Assembly: GCF_932294415.1 (NCBI RefSeq)
Contig: NC_065539.1
Location: 51,169,501-51,233,500, forward strand
Length of the DNA: 64,000 nucleotides
Source: Quercus robur
Taxonomy: Eukaryota; Streptophyta; Magnoliopsida; Fagales; Fagaceae
Direction of reading: 5' to 3'
The notes beneath the pieces were generated by a model. It was not told the origin of the DNA and made no database searches. It worked only from the letters and a program-made list of their open reading frames with translations. The number at the start of each line of letters is the position of its first letter. The stretch's first letter is position 1. The position numbers and the translations under genes are program-made. Shown here piece after piece: positions 11,819-23,540 of this stretch.

Positions 11819-12904
11819 TTAAGCAGATGATCTTGTAGTTGAAAACTTAATCTGCATAGAATGCGAGTAAGGCTTTCCTTTCTTCACAATCTGTGAAGGG
11901 AAATTGGGGTGGTTCACTGCATCAGGGAAACCTTGAGTCTCCAAACATAGTCCTGCATGGGGTTTATAGATGTGTCCACCTTTTCCCTTAAAATTCTTTT
12001 TCCAGTTACTTGTAGAGAACTGCAGGCCTGGAGCATTTGTTGTCAGCTCCAATACCCTTCCTGACTTCTTATGGTGCACCACTGCAGCGCGCTTCACTTT
12101 ATTGCCCTTGCCACCATTAAGCACATAGTTAATATCATAACCATTAGGCAGGTCCTTGATCCTGCTTCCAATGGTGTGGGGCTTGAGGAAATCATATGGT
12201 GTTCTAGTTACTGGCACAATTTTGCCAGTGGTAATAAGCTCACGATTAACAGGCGTGATGTGAGAGCCAAATATCTGGACTTTATGAGACAGGATATCGC
12301 CGCTGTTGTGGCCACCTAGGTTCCAGTAAGTGTGTTGTGCTAGATTCACTGGAGTAGGCTTGTTTAGAGCCCTGGCTTTCATTGTTACTGTCATTGTGTC
12401 ATGTCCAATGAGTACGTAGGTCACACTGACAATAAGATCACCTGGAAATCCTTGTTCGCCATCAAAACTTCGATAGGAAAAATGAATGTAGGGAACAGCT
12501 CCTTTTTTATACCCGCTCACTCTCCAAGCAACGCGACTGAATCCTCTAGAGCCACCATGAATTGTGTTGTGCCCTTCATTAGCAACTAGTTTATACAGGT
12601 TCCCATTTAAAGTAAACCGAGCATCTTTAATTCTGTTAGCAACCCGTCCAACAATTGCACCAAAAGGCGAGGAACTATTGATGTAATCCTTTACTGAATC
12701 ATATCCAAGAACAACATCAGACAGTTGCCCATTTTTGTCAGGAACAATAAGGGAGACAAGGGATGCACCCCAATTAGTGAACTTTGCAGAGAAATTTCCA
12801 TTCTTGAGCTCATATATCCCAATCTTTTCATGCGCTACATGACAATCAACAAATTCAAAGGCAATTAAGATAATGAAACAAAATAGAATAGATATCTTGG
12901 CCAT
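11819..12904 (-). CDS. Aldose 1-epimerase (galactose mutarotase), single exon, intact
   Basis: Interconverts alpha and beta anomers of hexoses such as galactose and glucose. The 361-residue frame is open from the chosen Met at 12904 to the stop at 11819-11821. I chose this start because the sister copy begins MAKIS too; an upstream in-frame ATG at 12925 would add seven residues. Residues 1-22 form a signal peptide ending VDC, so the protein is probably secreted or vacuolar. Family motifs: NWGASLVSL, PFGAIVGRVANRI, a His-containing block (ANEGHNTIHGGSRGFSRV), NLAQHTYWNLGGH with the presumed catalytic acid His, and GLCLETQGFPDAVN with the presumed general-base Glu. It lies in the remnant of AGPase intron 4 on the opposite strand. 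Family relatives I recall have introns, so an old retrocopy origin is possible. Confidence 0.92.
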   Translation of the reverse strand: MAKISILFCFIILIAFEFVDCHVAHEKIGIYELKNGNFSAKFTNWGASLVSLIVPDKNGQLSDVVLGYDSVKDYINSSSPFGAIVGRVANRIKDARFTLNGNLYKLVANEGHNTIHGGSRGFSRVAWRVSGYKKGAVPYIHFSYRSFDGEQGFPGDLIVSVTYVLIGHDTMTVTMKARALNKPTPVNLAQHTYWNLGGHNSGDILSHKVQIFGSHITPVNRELITTGKIVPVTRTPYDFLKPHTIGSRIKDLPNGYDINYVLNGGKGNKVKRAAVVHHKKSGRVLELTTNAPGLQFSTSNWKKNFKGKGGHIYKPHAGLCLETQGFPDAVNHPNFPSQIVKKGKPYSHSMQIKFSTTRSSA

Positions 12905-13400
12905 CTTTTCATCAAGATAGACCAAAAATATATTCTTTTTTCTTTTCTTTTTTTGTTATAAGAGACCAAAGATCTGTTCGGATGAATGTCCAAGAGGAAA
13001 ATGGTTCATATAAATAGACCAACAGATTAGTAAGAGAAGATTGAAACTGACATTGAATGAAATAGATTTTAGAGGTTATAAAGATAAAAGAGAGACAAAC
13101 GTTTTGGTTAATTAAATAACTTTTTAAATTTCTTTACGTTTGTATTATGGTGGAAATTTATGTTGCATTAATATGACCTGCGTTTGCTATTGGTAGAAGC
13201 CATAACTCTAAATATAAGGCTGCAATTAAGCCTCCTATAGAAACTGGATGGAAACTTTTGTGTCTACACTGCATTTTGAATTAAAATATTCATTCCCCAA
13301 CTTCATTGACCATCCATGAAAAAACAAACATTGATGCTAGACCGTCTAAAACATGAAAGGATGAAAGGTATGATGATATTTAATATGAATTCTATGCAAA
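12905..13400 (-). promoter_or_regulatory. Upstream region of the intact mutarotase
   Basis: AT-rich sequence aligning in inverted orientation with about 40.61-41.20 kb upstream of the broken copy, so both loci inherited the same promoter region. A short TTTTTTCTTTTCTTTTT tract lies near the start codon. No single core element is certain. Confidence 0.4.
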
Positions 13401-14360
13401 GGATGCAAGAAGTAAGGAGATTCAGGATGTGTTGATTCTCTTCAGGGATCACTTATATCAGATGGGACTATATGGACTTCGTTCAAATAAGGCACTGAAT
13501 GATGTTCACTCGAAAAGTGTCTTTTTCTCTTCTTCTTTTTTCAATCTTTCAGTTGATATGTTCTTATTCGTTTTGATCCATCTCTTCATTATCAGAATCA
13601 TTGGCAGAGTGGTGCAAATATCACCATCTCTTCTCTGCCAATGGATAACAGGTATATTATTGTTTATCAAAGTTTCCCTAGTTGGGTGACTAAGACATTT
13701 ATAGTTGACCACATATAACCCCATAAAACTGGTTGGTCCTTTCTGGATAATGACACTCAGCTAGTGTAGATGCATAGGCAGAGGGTATTGAACCGTTCAG
13801 GTTTTGCCTATTTTCTCACTTTAACTTTGAATGATTGTTCTTCTTTCTTTCATCGAAGACTCTAAATACTAAAATACTAGTTATTGTATAACCAACCAAT
13901 TTCTTAAAATGAAAGGATTTGAACAAAAAACCTTTTCTTCAACCATGAAAATGGGCTTTCTAGATTTCGCATCTAATTAAATTGTGGGAATATGATAATT
14001 TCTTTCATGAATTATTAGAACCTAACAGGTCGGACTCACACTTTACCAGATCTTTAGTTTCTAGTCTGAAGCCAATAATGGAAAGAAACCCTATACTACA
14101 AGACTACAAGAGAGGAATTTTCTATTGAATGGCACATGGTTTTGCATTGACATGCAGCAAAAAAGGAAGAAAGAAATGTTGCTGCCAATAATCCCAGAAC
14201 TTAGCATTATATTGTTTATCTCCTAGTTCATAATAATTAATAACTATGCCTTGCCTTTAATTATGACAAAGTTTAGTAAAACTCATAAGTCATAACGTCT
14301 CTCATATTTTACAATTTTATTGCAATACTCTTCTCTTATTATTTGTCTCTATTTACAATA

Positions 14361-14575
14361 ACTATCATCATAATCCATTTGAACTATACTTTAACGTCAT
14401 CATCATATTAGAAATTGTTCACTTCTACGTCATAGTTTACACCAAAACTATACTTTACTATAACTATCATCATAATCCATTTGAATTATACTTTTACGTC
14501 ATCATCATATTGGAAATTGTTCACTTCAAGTCAGTCTTCCACCAAATAACCATACTTTCAAGGCATCATCATAAT
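14361..14575. repeat. Two-copy direct tandem repeat, period about 102 bp
   Basis: ACTATCATCATAATCCATTT starts at 14361 and again at 14463, each followed by the same GTCATCATCATATT...GAAATTGTTCACTTC block. A third, more diverged partial unit follows to about 14575. Located just outside the end of the inverted duplication. Confidence 0.75.
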
Positions 14576-15679
14576 CTATTTTCCTTTATTACTTTTAAAA
14601 TTTTACTTTCATAATAATAATAATAATATCAAATGACAGCAAAATACAATTTACCATTTATAAAAGAAAGGTATAATATGATTTGTTTCTACTTTGTTCT
14701 CCAGGACAATTCTACTTACATTCCTTTCATTTCTTTCAAAACAAGATAGCTCAATTTTATTCTCTTTTTTCTTTTTGGGGGCTAAATTAGCTCTATTCTA
14801 TTCTATTTCATTTCATTCCTTTCCTATCTATTAGATTCCAATTCTTATACTAATTCCATTCAAATTTATTCCTTTATAATTTTCCAATTCCGTTCCTTGT
14901 AGGTGGCAAATGTGTGACAGTTTATGAATCACATGCACTTATGAGACCCATATGCAGTGAGACACCCATTGCCCAGCTTTTTTAACAAATGACCCCTAAA
15001 TTTTACCCAACATGTAATATTGGATGCAGTTAACACAGCAAAGCAAAAAACACTCGAGGAAGAAAAAAAAATAGGTTGCAAACAGTAGCAACAAATGGGA
15101 ACATGGGTTACACCAGAATTCTCTGTAGTCCATTTAAACTTATGCATGAAGAAAGGATAACACTGTCATCCATGACAATATCTGATCCAATCAAATTACA
15201 GTTTCCACTTTGCAAGTATAGGCAGGTAATGCAGGACGCAAACCAACCAGCGGATTGGCTTCATCACACCACGTCGCTTGCATCATATGCCTCCTTTGAG
15301 ATGTTAATACACAAATTTAGTAAGAGCACCAGTACCACACCCTGCAGCATTTATCAACTCTGCAAAGGAGGGATGAGAAGATTTTGATTAGCTATGCTTC
15401 AAAAATAGTATCTATCTAAACAGTTTTATTCAACTTTCACACAAGTGGAACACTTGGATGCACTAAACAGAATTTACTCATTGCACCTTCAAAATTTGTC
15501 CATTGCATTTGTTTTAGATTACTTCATGTTGTTCATTCTTTTTATTTTTAAGGTAAATTACACCAACTTCAAAGGTATAAACTTGTTTAAACAAACATCA
15601 GAAAAGAGGGGGGGGATCATTATTTTCGTAGTTGGGATAGGATTCCTCTTTTGAAACCTTAAGTAGGTTGGTGTAGTTT

Positions 15680-15712
<33 letters not shown>

Positions 15713-15918
15713 GGCAATTGGACCAAACTCCACCGCCTTCCACCTGAGCTAAGTCCCTAGGGGAACTCAGCTTGTTGTTTATAAAGTTTAAGGCAGCTTA
15801 CTTGTCTTTGGTTCATACTTTTGATAGAGTTTTAGACTTTGATAACAGCCAACATATCTAAAAACTGCAGTGCACAAGCTAAATTTTCTGGTGCTACATT
15901 AAAAGGTATCATGATTTG
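14576..15918. other. RHF1A 3' side and intergenic DNA
   Basis: AT-rich with a T-run at about 15685-15712. The short open frame at 15076-15387 has no recognisable family. A candidate acceptor for a last RHF1A exon lies at about 15360 on the minus strand (TTTGCAG then AGTTGA); if spliced from the CAG at the end of exon 7 the protein would end in ...HAQS. Confidence 0.4.
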
Positions 15919-18900
15919 TTAAAGGTGAAATAAAATAACCTGTGCATGAGAAACTTCTGGTTGTCTCAAAATGGCACCAGGGATATAGGCTGCATCTAGA
16001 CTTAAATCATGCGCAATTTGCCCACTATTTTTGTCAAGAGACTGAGCATCAACATTTTCCTCCACACCCTTCCCCTTGAAGGAGAAATTTGAACTCCCAC
16101 CAGTACTATCAGAAACAGGAACAGTGGATCCAGTTCTCTTTGAAGTAAGATCTAGGCGTTCAATCATTCGTGCAACACCAGCAATTCCTGCAGTCATCTC
16201 ACGCTGAACTCCTTTGCTTAGCTCCTTTACTGAGTTATTACGAGAAAGTAGCTTCTCCTTAAGGCCCCGGGTACCTTTTGAAATCGACTCCTTATATCTA
16301 TTGCAAGCCATCCACACACTTCAATGTAAAGAGACAAAACAAGGAAACAACAGTTACAAAGGGAACCATTAGGCAACATATCTACCTGGCTGAAGCAGCA
16401 GACCACTTAGATTTAAATGTCTCTGGAAGGGAGAACATCTCTGATGGGCTTGGTCTTTTGGGACTATCAGGTGGAGGCTGGCTATAAACAACACTGGATT
16501 ATGAAATAAACAACCATAAGATACAGAGAATTACAAATAAAATAAATACTCTACAGTTGGAGAAGATGCAAGATATTCTTATGTAGTACAGTAAAAGAAA
16601 AATCTAGAATGGATACATTAGAGAAAATATTACAGATCTGTCAAATATGAAGGGAAATTGAAAATGCAGTCTAGGTGATGACAAATAATGTTAGTGTTCA
16701 ATAGCTGCCTGAGATATTCAATTCATGTTCTAATTTGTAACTGTAAATTTGATAATAAGAGAAATTTAAGATAGACAAAAAACCATAACATGCCACAAGA
16801 AGTACGGTTAATAAATACAAAAGCATGGAATAATCATTTATAGTACCTGGGTCTAGAAGGAATATCTCTATTGACAGCAGTAGTGGATCCCAGATTAACA
16901 ACCACAGATGACTGAGGTTGAACATTGACACCAGAAGTTGGTGATCCCTCTGGTGACCCATAACTTAAATTTTGAAAATCTTCTGGTGAAGTTACATTTG
17001 TTTGCTGTGAAGAACTTGAAGAAGTAAAAATGAGAAGTTCAGAAGGTCCAAGGCCAGAAGCTCTCTGTCTTTCCCTTCTACGAAGATAACGAGCTCTGCT
17101 AGCAGCAGCAGCCAGATGCTGCATGATACGGTCATCAAAATCAGAGTCGTCTGAGTATGAAGAATCCTGGAAGATTCAGTTTCACTTCTTATCAACAAGA
17201 GGCCCTTTCTCACTAAGCAAGCATTAAGCATAAAGAGTTTGTGACAATAGAGTTTCAGATTAAATCAAATCACTCACATGCTCAACATTGAAGTCCTCAC
17301 AGAAATGATGAAGAGGTGTGGGAGCAACAGAAGAAATGCTCCTCGACCTTGAGCACCTTTCAATGTCCACTGCAGCTAGAAGCGCTTGGCTACAGTAACA
17401 AGACTAATCAATGAGAATCAAAGAGACAGATAAGGGGAGGTGGAATCTTTTCACAAAAATTTTATACCTGGCAGGGTCCTTTAAGACAAGCAGCTGACAA
17501 CATATTGGGCACTCTTTGCTTCTTTGAGACCTAAAAGAATAAACGAGTTCAATTAAAAATAATTTGTGGACTTCGTATGTGTGTGCATGTGTGTGTTGCC
17601 TTAGACAATAAATAGATTGTATGATTGAATTACCATTCAAGAATACAATGAAGATGATATTCATGTTTGCAACTGGTAATCTGAAACGGGAAACAAGGTC
17701 CAAGGAGTTAAACTTCCAGTTAACAGTAGAAGCCAATCATAACTTTCTCTAAGCAAAAAGTTTTTAGCAAAATCATGTAGTTTTCCTTCATTTAATGTGT
17801 AAAGTTACATATTTTGCATCAACATTCTTTTGCTATATTTGCATCAACGTTCTACAGATGCAACTATTTACATTTTTAAAAAAGCACATGGTTAACAGCA
17901 TGGAGTGATTTAATATCACAACTGAACACATGATTAACCGAAGCAAAGAGGCGAACACTTTATTAATTATCACTATTCAATATCCCAAATCCTCTTCTTC
18001 CACCTTTTGTTATTTCTGATCTGTATTTACCTACTGCCTTGAGGAAAGTAAAAAGATATTGAACTTCTCGCCCTATTTACTCTGTGTTCTCTCCACTGAA
18101 ATTTTTTTTTTTTTTTGATAGATCTCTCCACTGAAATATTTGTCTTGGAAACATAATTTTTTTCCTTTATACACACATTCCCATATGTTGATTTCAACGA
18201 ACATTAACCCCACAAAGAGTAAACGCATTTCAAATGATTTCAGTTTTTTTATCCAGACTTCACAATGATATGCCAATTCGTATTAAACAAATAAAACATC
18301 AAACCTATTCCATGGGTGTAAATAGAAGCTTAGCACACAAATTACTTAACAAGTAAAAACAGATCATACATAATCTTCGATCATCACCTCCAAATTACAA
18401 CAAATCATTACCAAATTCAGAAAGCAAAAATGGACAACCAGAAATGAGAGCATTGATTTGAATACCAATTATCATACAATCCCAAACCAAACAGTGATCA
18501 TCGTAACCAGAAATACAAAGTAGCATCAAAACCTCAAACCCACCAAACAAACAATAGTCGTATCATAATTCATGTACCACTTATCATACAATACCAAACC
18601 AAACAGTGATCATCATAACCAAAATTACCAAGTAGCAGTCAAAACCTCAAACCCACCCAAACAAACAAACAAACATTCCCATCATTCAATAGCAATGTGA
18701 CCAAGTCTCTAGATTCATGTATTTCCCCTCTTTCCTGTTTCATTGTATATACAAACCTATACATAACAATCACTAGCTTAACATTCTGAATTTGAAACCA
18801 CTTTCCTCTCATCTATACCACCAAACAAACAAAAAACATAAAACATAAAACTCTGATTTTCAATACTTCAAAAGCCAAACAGAACCTACGATCTCCAACT

Positions 18901-19170
18901 CTCACCCTTCAAACCCAACCAAAAACAAAAACAAAACAAAACCCAGATACCGAAAACACAAACAGAGTCTAAAAAACGAAAAAAAGACAGTAACTTTAAC
19001 AAAGAGAAAAGGCAATGTGAGGACCGTACAGTTGCAGGGTCGGCAGTGTTGAAGGGTTCAAGGCAAATACTGCAAGCATCTTCAAAGACGTCATCGTTTA
19101 GTCCAGAGGAAGATGCAGTTGAAACCAATGGATTCCCTGAAGAAGACGAAGAAAAACTGAGATTTGACAT
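15919..19170 (-). CDS. RHF1A: E3 ubiquitin-protein ligase RHF1A (RING-H2)
   Basis: A RING-type E3 ligase; Arabidopsis RHF1A and RHF2A act in gametophyte cell-cycle progression by promoting degradation of the CDK inhibitor ICK4/KRP6. Exons on the minus strand: 19170-19030, 17680-17634, 17530-17468, 17389-17278, 17166-16847, 16481-16386, 16297-15919. Phases fit and give 385 aa. The RING-H2 domain spans residues 33-73: C33-x2-C36, C51-x-H53-x2-H56-x2-C59, then C70-x2-C73 (KHEYHLHCILEW, KECPIC). It is followed by DPASQALLAAV, a basic Ser-rich middle (residues 120-260) and the conserved C-terminal block KYKES-like to KELSKGVQREMTAGIAGVAR. The ring is split across exons 1-3. The last few residues are uncertain because CAG|GTTATT near the stop could be a splice donor. 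Intact. Confidence 0.94.
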
Positions 19171-20409
19171 TCTGGGTCTTTGAGGTTAGACTTGAAGCAA
19201 GAACCAGAGAACGGGTATATGAGAAAGTTAAGAACTTTATGCAGAGAAAGAAAGAAGAAGAAGAAAGGAACCCCAGAAGAGTGAGTTTCTTAGAGAGAGA
19301 GAGACAGAGAGACAGAGAGACAGAGTGTGTAAATGGTCAAAGAAAAGAATTATGGAGAGAAGAAGAAAGCGCAGAAAACGCAGGAATGAAGAGTCCTATT
19401 CACACGGAGGAGTTTGGATATTTGATTGGTAACCTCTCTCTAATTTTTTTTTTTTTTTTTTTTTTTACTGTTTTTTGTTTTTGTTTTTGTTTTTATTATT
19501 AATTAATTGATTGATTGTTTTTAGATTTTCTTGATTGCTACTAAGATTTTAATGTATTTTCACTATTAATGGCCGTGTGCATTAAGTATTATTCTGTTTG
19601 TTTGTCTATAAATGGAGGGACCCATGAGGAAGATCATAAATAATTATTAAAGGAAATTGAATAAAAACACTTTTACTTCATTTAGGTGAATATAGGTGAT
19701 TTTTTTTTTTTTTTTGTTTTTCCTTTTGTCCTCTACTTCTCTTAAAAGGCTAGTAATAATTTAGGTCATGATTTGGTTGTTTTTTTTCTTACTCAAAAAA
19801 TGTAAGATTCTTGTGAGTATAAACTACTACCTATTTCACTATTTGATGATTAAAATAAAATTATTGTCTATTTGAACTTTTTTAGAAGTTAAGTCTCGAT
19901 AAAAATTCTAAACAAAATTAATTATTAAAATTATGAAAGTGTTGAAGCAAACAAGGTGGCAATTATGATAGGTGAGACCTTAGTGATTTTTTACCACTAT
20001 GTACAATATATTAAAGTGGAAGCTCTTCCATCAAAGGAAAAATAATAATAAAAAAATAAAAACTCAATCAAAAGAATCAAATTAGTTTATGATTGAACCT
20101 AATTTTGTGATTTCAAATGTCCTTCTAATTGCCCTATAATTGTCAAGTGTTTCTATATTTATAATTCATGCCAAATGTCATTCCAATTTATATTCTAATT
20201 TTATATATCTAAGTTTAGAAAATATAAAAAATACTCAATTCAAATTTGTTATGCTTATCTATAACAATATAAATATGTAAACTATGTTATTTGTTAGGTG
20301 TAAAAATATGGGTTTTAGTTAGCTCACTATAAATATGCAAAGATTATAAGCTACTTCCAATTAAATGCAAGATGAAGGAGGTTTAAATTCATAACTTCTC
20401 TTTTCTCAA

Positions 20410-20440
<31 letters not shown>

Positions 20441-21660
20441 TTCATAACTTTTAATTGAGACTTTTTTAAAATGTATTTTAACTGAGACTTTAAAATTGCA
20501 TAAATTGTAAAATTGAGATATCCAATTTTTTTTTTCTTTATAAATATATGAAATTTTCAATCTCTTGTAATAGCAATTAACCAAATAAACATATTTTCAT
20601 TAACACCTAATAACATCAAATTTTCACTTTGTTTTTCATATAACTCAATAATTATAATAACAGGAGAATGGAGATATGAATCATGGGTTTTCACATAAGG
20701 GAGAGTAGACAATGTAATTGAACTATACTCTTGATCTCAAATTAAATTCCTACCGATTGAACACAAAGATTAATAATTGAATCCGATACCATCTCTATTA
20801 TTATGAAAATGAATATACTTAATTTTTTTTTCACATCCTTTTTAGAGCTTTAGAAATACTATAGACTTTTCAAAAAAAAAAAACCCCCACAAATTTTGCA
20901 ACAAAAGTATTACAACTTTCATGAAGATGAATAGGTATACTAAACTTGTTTTACTCAATTGATTTTTGTAACCTTAATCAAGTTTCTTTTGATTCTTATT
21001 AAAGTTAGCTAGAAAAGGTGGGGTTGTTCCCTCACTCTAGCATGATTAAAGTTCAAGAATTAGCATCAACAAGGAGAGGCATCGAGAAATAATGGTGAAA
21101 AGTAAAAAGGACATGACAAAAAATTCAGAGATTAAAAAAAAAAAGTACAATTAATTTCAACTACTCATTGAATCGACCGTCCAACTCTTACCGCACGCAA
21201 GTTTAGACTAACGTATCTGCATGACGTTTTCCTTCCCTTGACCTTTTCAATATCCACCGTTCTTCTATAAAAGCGTGGGTGCATTTTCTTCCATTGCTTT
21301 TTTTTTTTTTTAAACGGACATGATTTATGTGAGGATAAATATGTAATTTTGATAAATTTATAGATGTGGATAGGACGTCATGTCGGGTAGATTTTTTTTT
21401 AATCCTTCTAATTTGATAATACTAAACTTCTATATTGAAAAAATGGGGAGATACAAATTAAACTGTTAAACTACAAAACTAAAAAATTCTTGACAAATCA
21501 TTTTGAATTCAATTGGTAAATAAAAGATGGTAATTGATTTTAGGTCAAATTTGGATGCACAATTTCATAGGTTTTTTTTTTCAATTAAATTTAATTGCAT
21601 TGTTACATTTACCGATACAATATAAATCATATCATCATATCATATGGTTCTAAAAAATAT
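19171..21660 (-). other. RHF1A 5' region and AT-rich intergenic DNA
   Basis: Just upstream of the RHF1A start is a GA-rich stretch (19240-19330), probably 5' UTR, then T and A tracts. The remainder to 21.66 kb is AT-rich with no gene seen. A TATA-like TATAAAAG at 21266 sits in a GC-richer stretch (21170-21290) that reads like an orphan promoter on the + strand, but no reading frame follows it. Confidence 0.45.
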
Positions 21661-21666
21661 ATATAT

Positions 21667-22090
21667 CATCTATATATAAATAAATAAAATTGAAACCTCT
21701 GAAACTCTCAAATTTTCCACGTCAGCACAGTATTTAATAAAATTATCATTTTATTTAAATAAAATTATTTTTGTTTTAGTCCAAACTAAACAAGGAGTGA
21801 AACTCTATTTCTCTAACAAATCCAACTTAAACTCAAACTCATCATTATCATTTTTTTAAAACAAAATTATTTTTGTTATTTAGTCCAAACTTAACAATGA
21901 GTGAAACTCTATCTTTTTAACAAATCTAACTTAAATTCAAACTTATCATTATCATTATTAGTCTATAATAAAGTTTGCTTAACAACTATTGTTGCTCAAC
22001 AAATTCAAGCGATATTGGATTTGGACTACGACAAGACGTCAAAGAAATAATATTTGATACTATATAATAAAAGTTAGGCTTAGAAGTCAT
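21667..22090 (+). mobile_element. Possible Helitron 5'-terminal fragment
   Basis: The words TCTATATATAAATAAATAAA and then TTTTCCACGTCAGCA resemble the 5' ends of non-autonomous plant Helitrons. A repeat of the internal phrase TTAGTCCAAACT...AGTGAAACTCTAT occurs about 115 bp apart (21776 and 21890). No matching 3' hairpin was found, so this is a tentative family call. Confidence 0.35.
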
Positions 22091-22596
22091 GGTTACGCTA
22101 AGTGGCTAGTAAATTAATTTTATATTATATGTTAGGATATATTTCCTTAAATTAAGGAATAATATTTAACAATTGTTTAATTTAGGTAAAATTTTATCAT
22201 TTAAAAATTTTATTCAAATTAAAAGTCTATTATAAAAAATTGATTTAGGTAAAAAATTAACATTAGTTCACCGTTTTGACAATAAATTTTGAACGAAAAG
22301 GAATTCGCTAACGCATTTTTAAACTTATATTATATGATGAACATTAATTTTTATATAAAGAGCATTGGGAGTTTTATCATTTTAAGTGTTATGTGATATG
22401 AGAGGCTTACCAAATGTTACCTATTGCACACCAATCCGTGAGAGTTCAAGGAATTAGGGAAGACATGTCAAGCAACATGCTCCCCTTTATCAACTTTGAA
22501 CCACTAGAGTTTTACCGAACATACTTCTTTACTTTCCAAACCACGACTCCCAAAATTCCCTCGATGAGACTCATGAGCTTGGATCATGAGCCAAAA

Positions 22597-22910
22597 AATG
22601 AGATGATGTGTTATGAGCTTAAACTATGAGCTTTGACACCTTTTTATGCAAATATGGGCTCTTTTGGGCTTTAGAAGATATTTTCCCAAAATCCATAATA
22701 GTGTTGACGTGGTGCGGGTCGCCAATGAAATGAAATCATGTGGTGTGAAAAATGAGATGATGTGCTATGAGCTTGAACCATGGGCTTTGACACCTTTTTA
22801 TGTAAATATGGGCTCTTTTGGGCTTTAGAAGATATTTTCCCAAAATCTATGATAGTGTTGATGTGGTGCGGATCACCAATGAAATGAAGTCATGTGGTGT
22901 GAAAAATTTG
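22597..22910 (+). repeat. Two-copy tandem repeat, period about 154 bp
   Basis: The block beginning AATGAGATGATGTG at 22597 recurs at 22751, each containing GGGCTCTTTTGGGCTTTAGA and GAAATGAARTCATGTGGTGT-like ends. The copies differ at several positions. No coding function is seen. Confidence 0.8.
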
Positions 22911-23189
22911 TCCTCAACAATTGACATCAGCAATAGTTTGAATGGAATACTAGAGATCTTGGAGCTAGAATATTGGAGATCTTGGAGCTTTTGTTGTTTT
23001 TCCTTGATTTCCTTTTCCACCTTTCTAGAAACCTTCTTGTTCCAATTAGTGAATTGTTTCTTTACATTATTTCTCACATGAGGATAAATTCTCTTTTAAC
23101 AATAGGAAAATTTTGGGAGCTGAATTGTTTCAACAAACTTTGTCTGAGTTGGAACTCTGTAAACTTAAGGCCAAATGTCAAAAATACAA

Positions 23190-23350
23190 ATGGATGAATA
23201 GAAGAGAGGATGAAACTTTTTTTTATAGAAATATTGGATAGAGCTTTTGCCTCTGTAGAATGGATAAATTCATATCCACATTATGCTCTTCAGAACTAAC
23301 CTATTTTAAGGTCTGATCATGGTTCCATTATCTTGGATTTTGAAACATGT
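23190..23350 (+). mobile_element. Small LINE ORF2 remnant (endonuclease region)
   Basis: Broken frames read ILDRAFASVEWINSYPHYAL and then RSDHGSIILDFETC, the C-terminal end of the LINE apurinic endonuclease domain (the SDH motif is characteristic). Only about 160 bp remain. Confidence 0.65.
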
Positions 23351-23407
23351 TGTAAAGTTACAACAACAACAATTATAAAAATAAAGCTTAGTCCCAGTTT
23401 AGGAAAG

Positions 23408-23540
23408 ATAATGAAAATTTTTTCTCACATGTGTGGATTCCACATTTATGGATCCCACTTACTGTGATTGGTGGTTTCATAAAACACTCTTTAGTGGGAC
23501 CCACATATGTGAGAGAGGATTCTCATGAAATCATCTCATA
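23408..23540. mobile_element. Fold-back MITE, about 130 bp
   Basis: The left arm with TTTCTCACATGTGTGGATTC pairs imperfectly with the right arm carrying CCCACATATGTGAGAGAGGA. Family not identified. Confidence 0.55.

Larger units (their letters stand above)
10862..13651 (+). pseudogene. AGPase large-subunit pseudogene (exons 3-6 only)
   Basis: Remnants of four exons of the APL1-type gene found intact at 36.9-44.9 kb. Exon 3 (partial) at 10862-10975 has GGAGTCACCTTTGGAGACGG and a retained GT donor. Exon 4 at 11301-11388 is 88 bp against 93, so it is out of frame. Exon 5 at about 13402-13486 has lost its GT donor (ATAAGG in place of GTAAGG) and has internal frame damage. Exon 6 at about 13596-13651 keeps both splice dinucleotides. 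There are no exons 1-2 or 7-15, so no functional enzyme can be made. It is a passive part of the inverted duplication and is interrupted by the mutarotase gene on the other strand. Confidence 0.9.
10819..14266 (-). repeat. Inverted segmental duplication, copy of 43.35-40.09 kb
   Basis: Read on the opposite strand, this segment follows 43265 down to 40090: AGPase exons 3, 4, 5 and 6 with their introns, and the mutarotase between exons 4 and 5. Shared intron phrases such as ACTGGTTGGTCCTTTCTG (about 13728 here, about 40270 there) show it is a DNA-level copy and not a cDNA. The match stops near 14266, just short of exon 7. The first roughly 40 bp (10819-10860) instead match 43298-43345 in the direct orientation, a fold-back at the junction. 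Confidence 0.88.

Noticed and set aside
12071-12319. Open frame of 82 codons on the + strand
   Set aside because: It is antisense to the intact mutarotase, and the same shadow frame recurs (on the - strand) opposite the broken copy at 41792-42040.
13429-13689. 86-codon + frame as a gene
   Set aside because: It crosses pseudo-exons 5 and 6 of the AGPase fragment out of the original frame.
15076-15387. 103-codon + frame between the duplication and RHF1A
   Set aside because: No recognisable domain and it overlaps the likely 3' end of RHF1A on the other strand.
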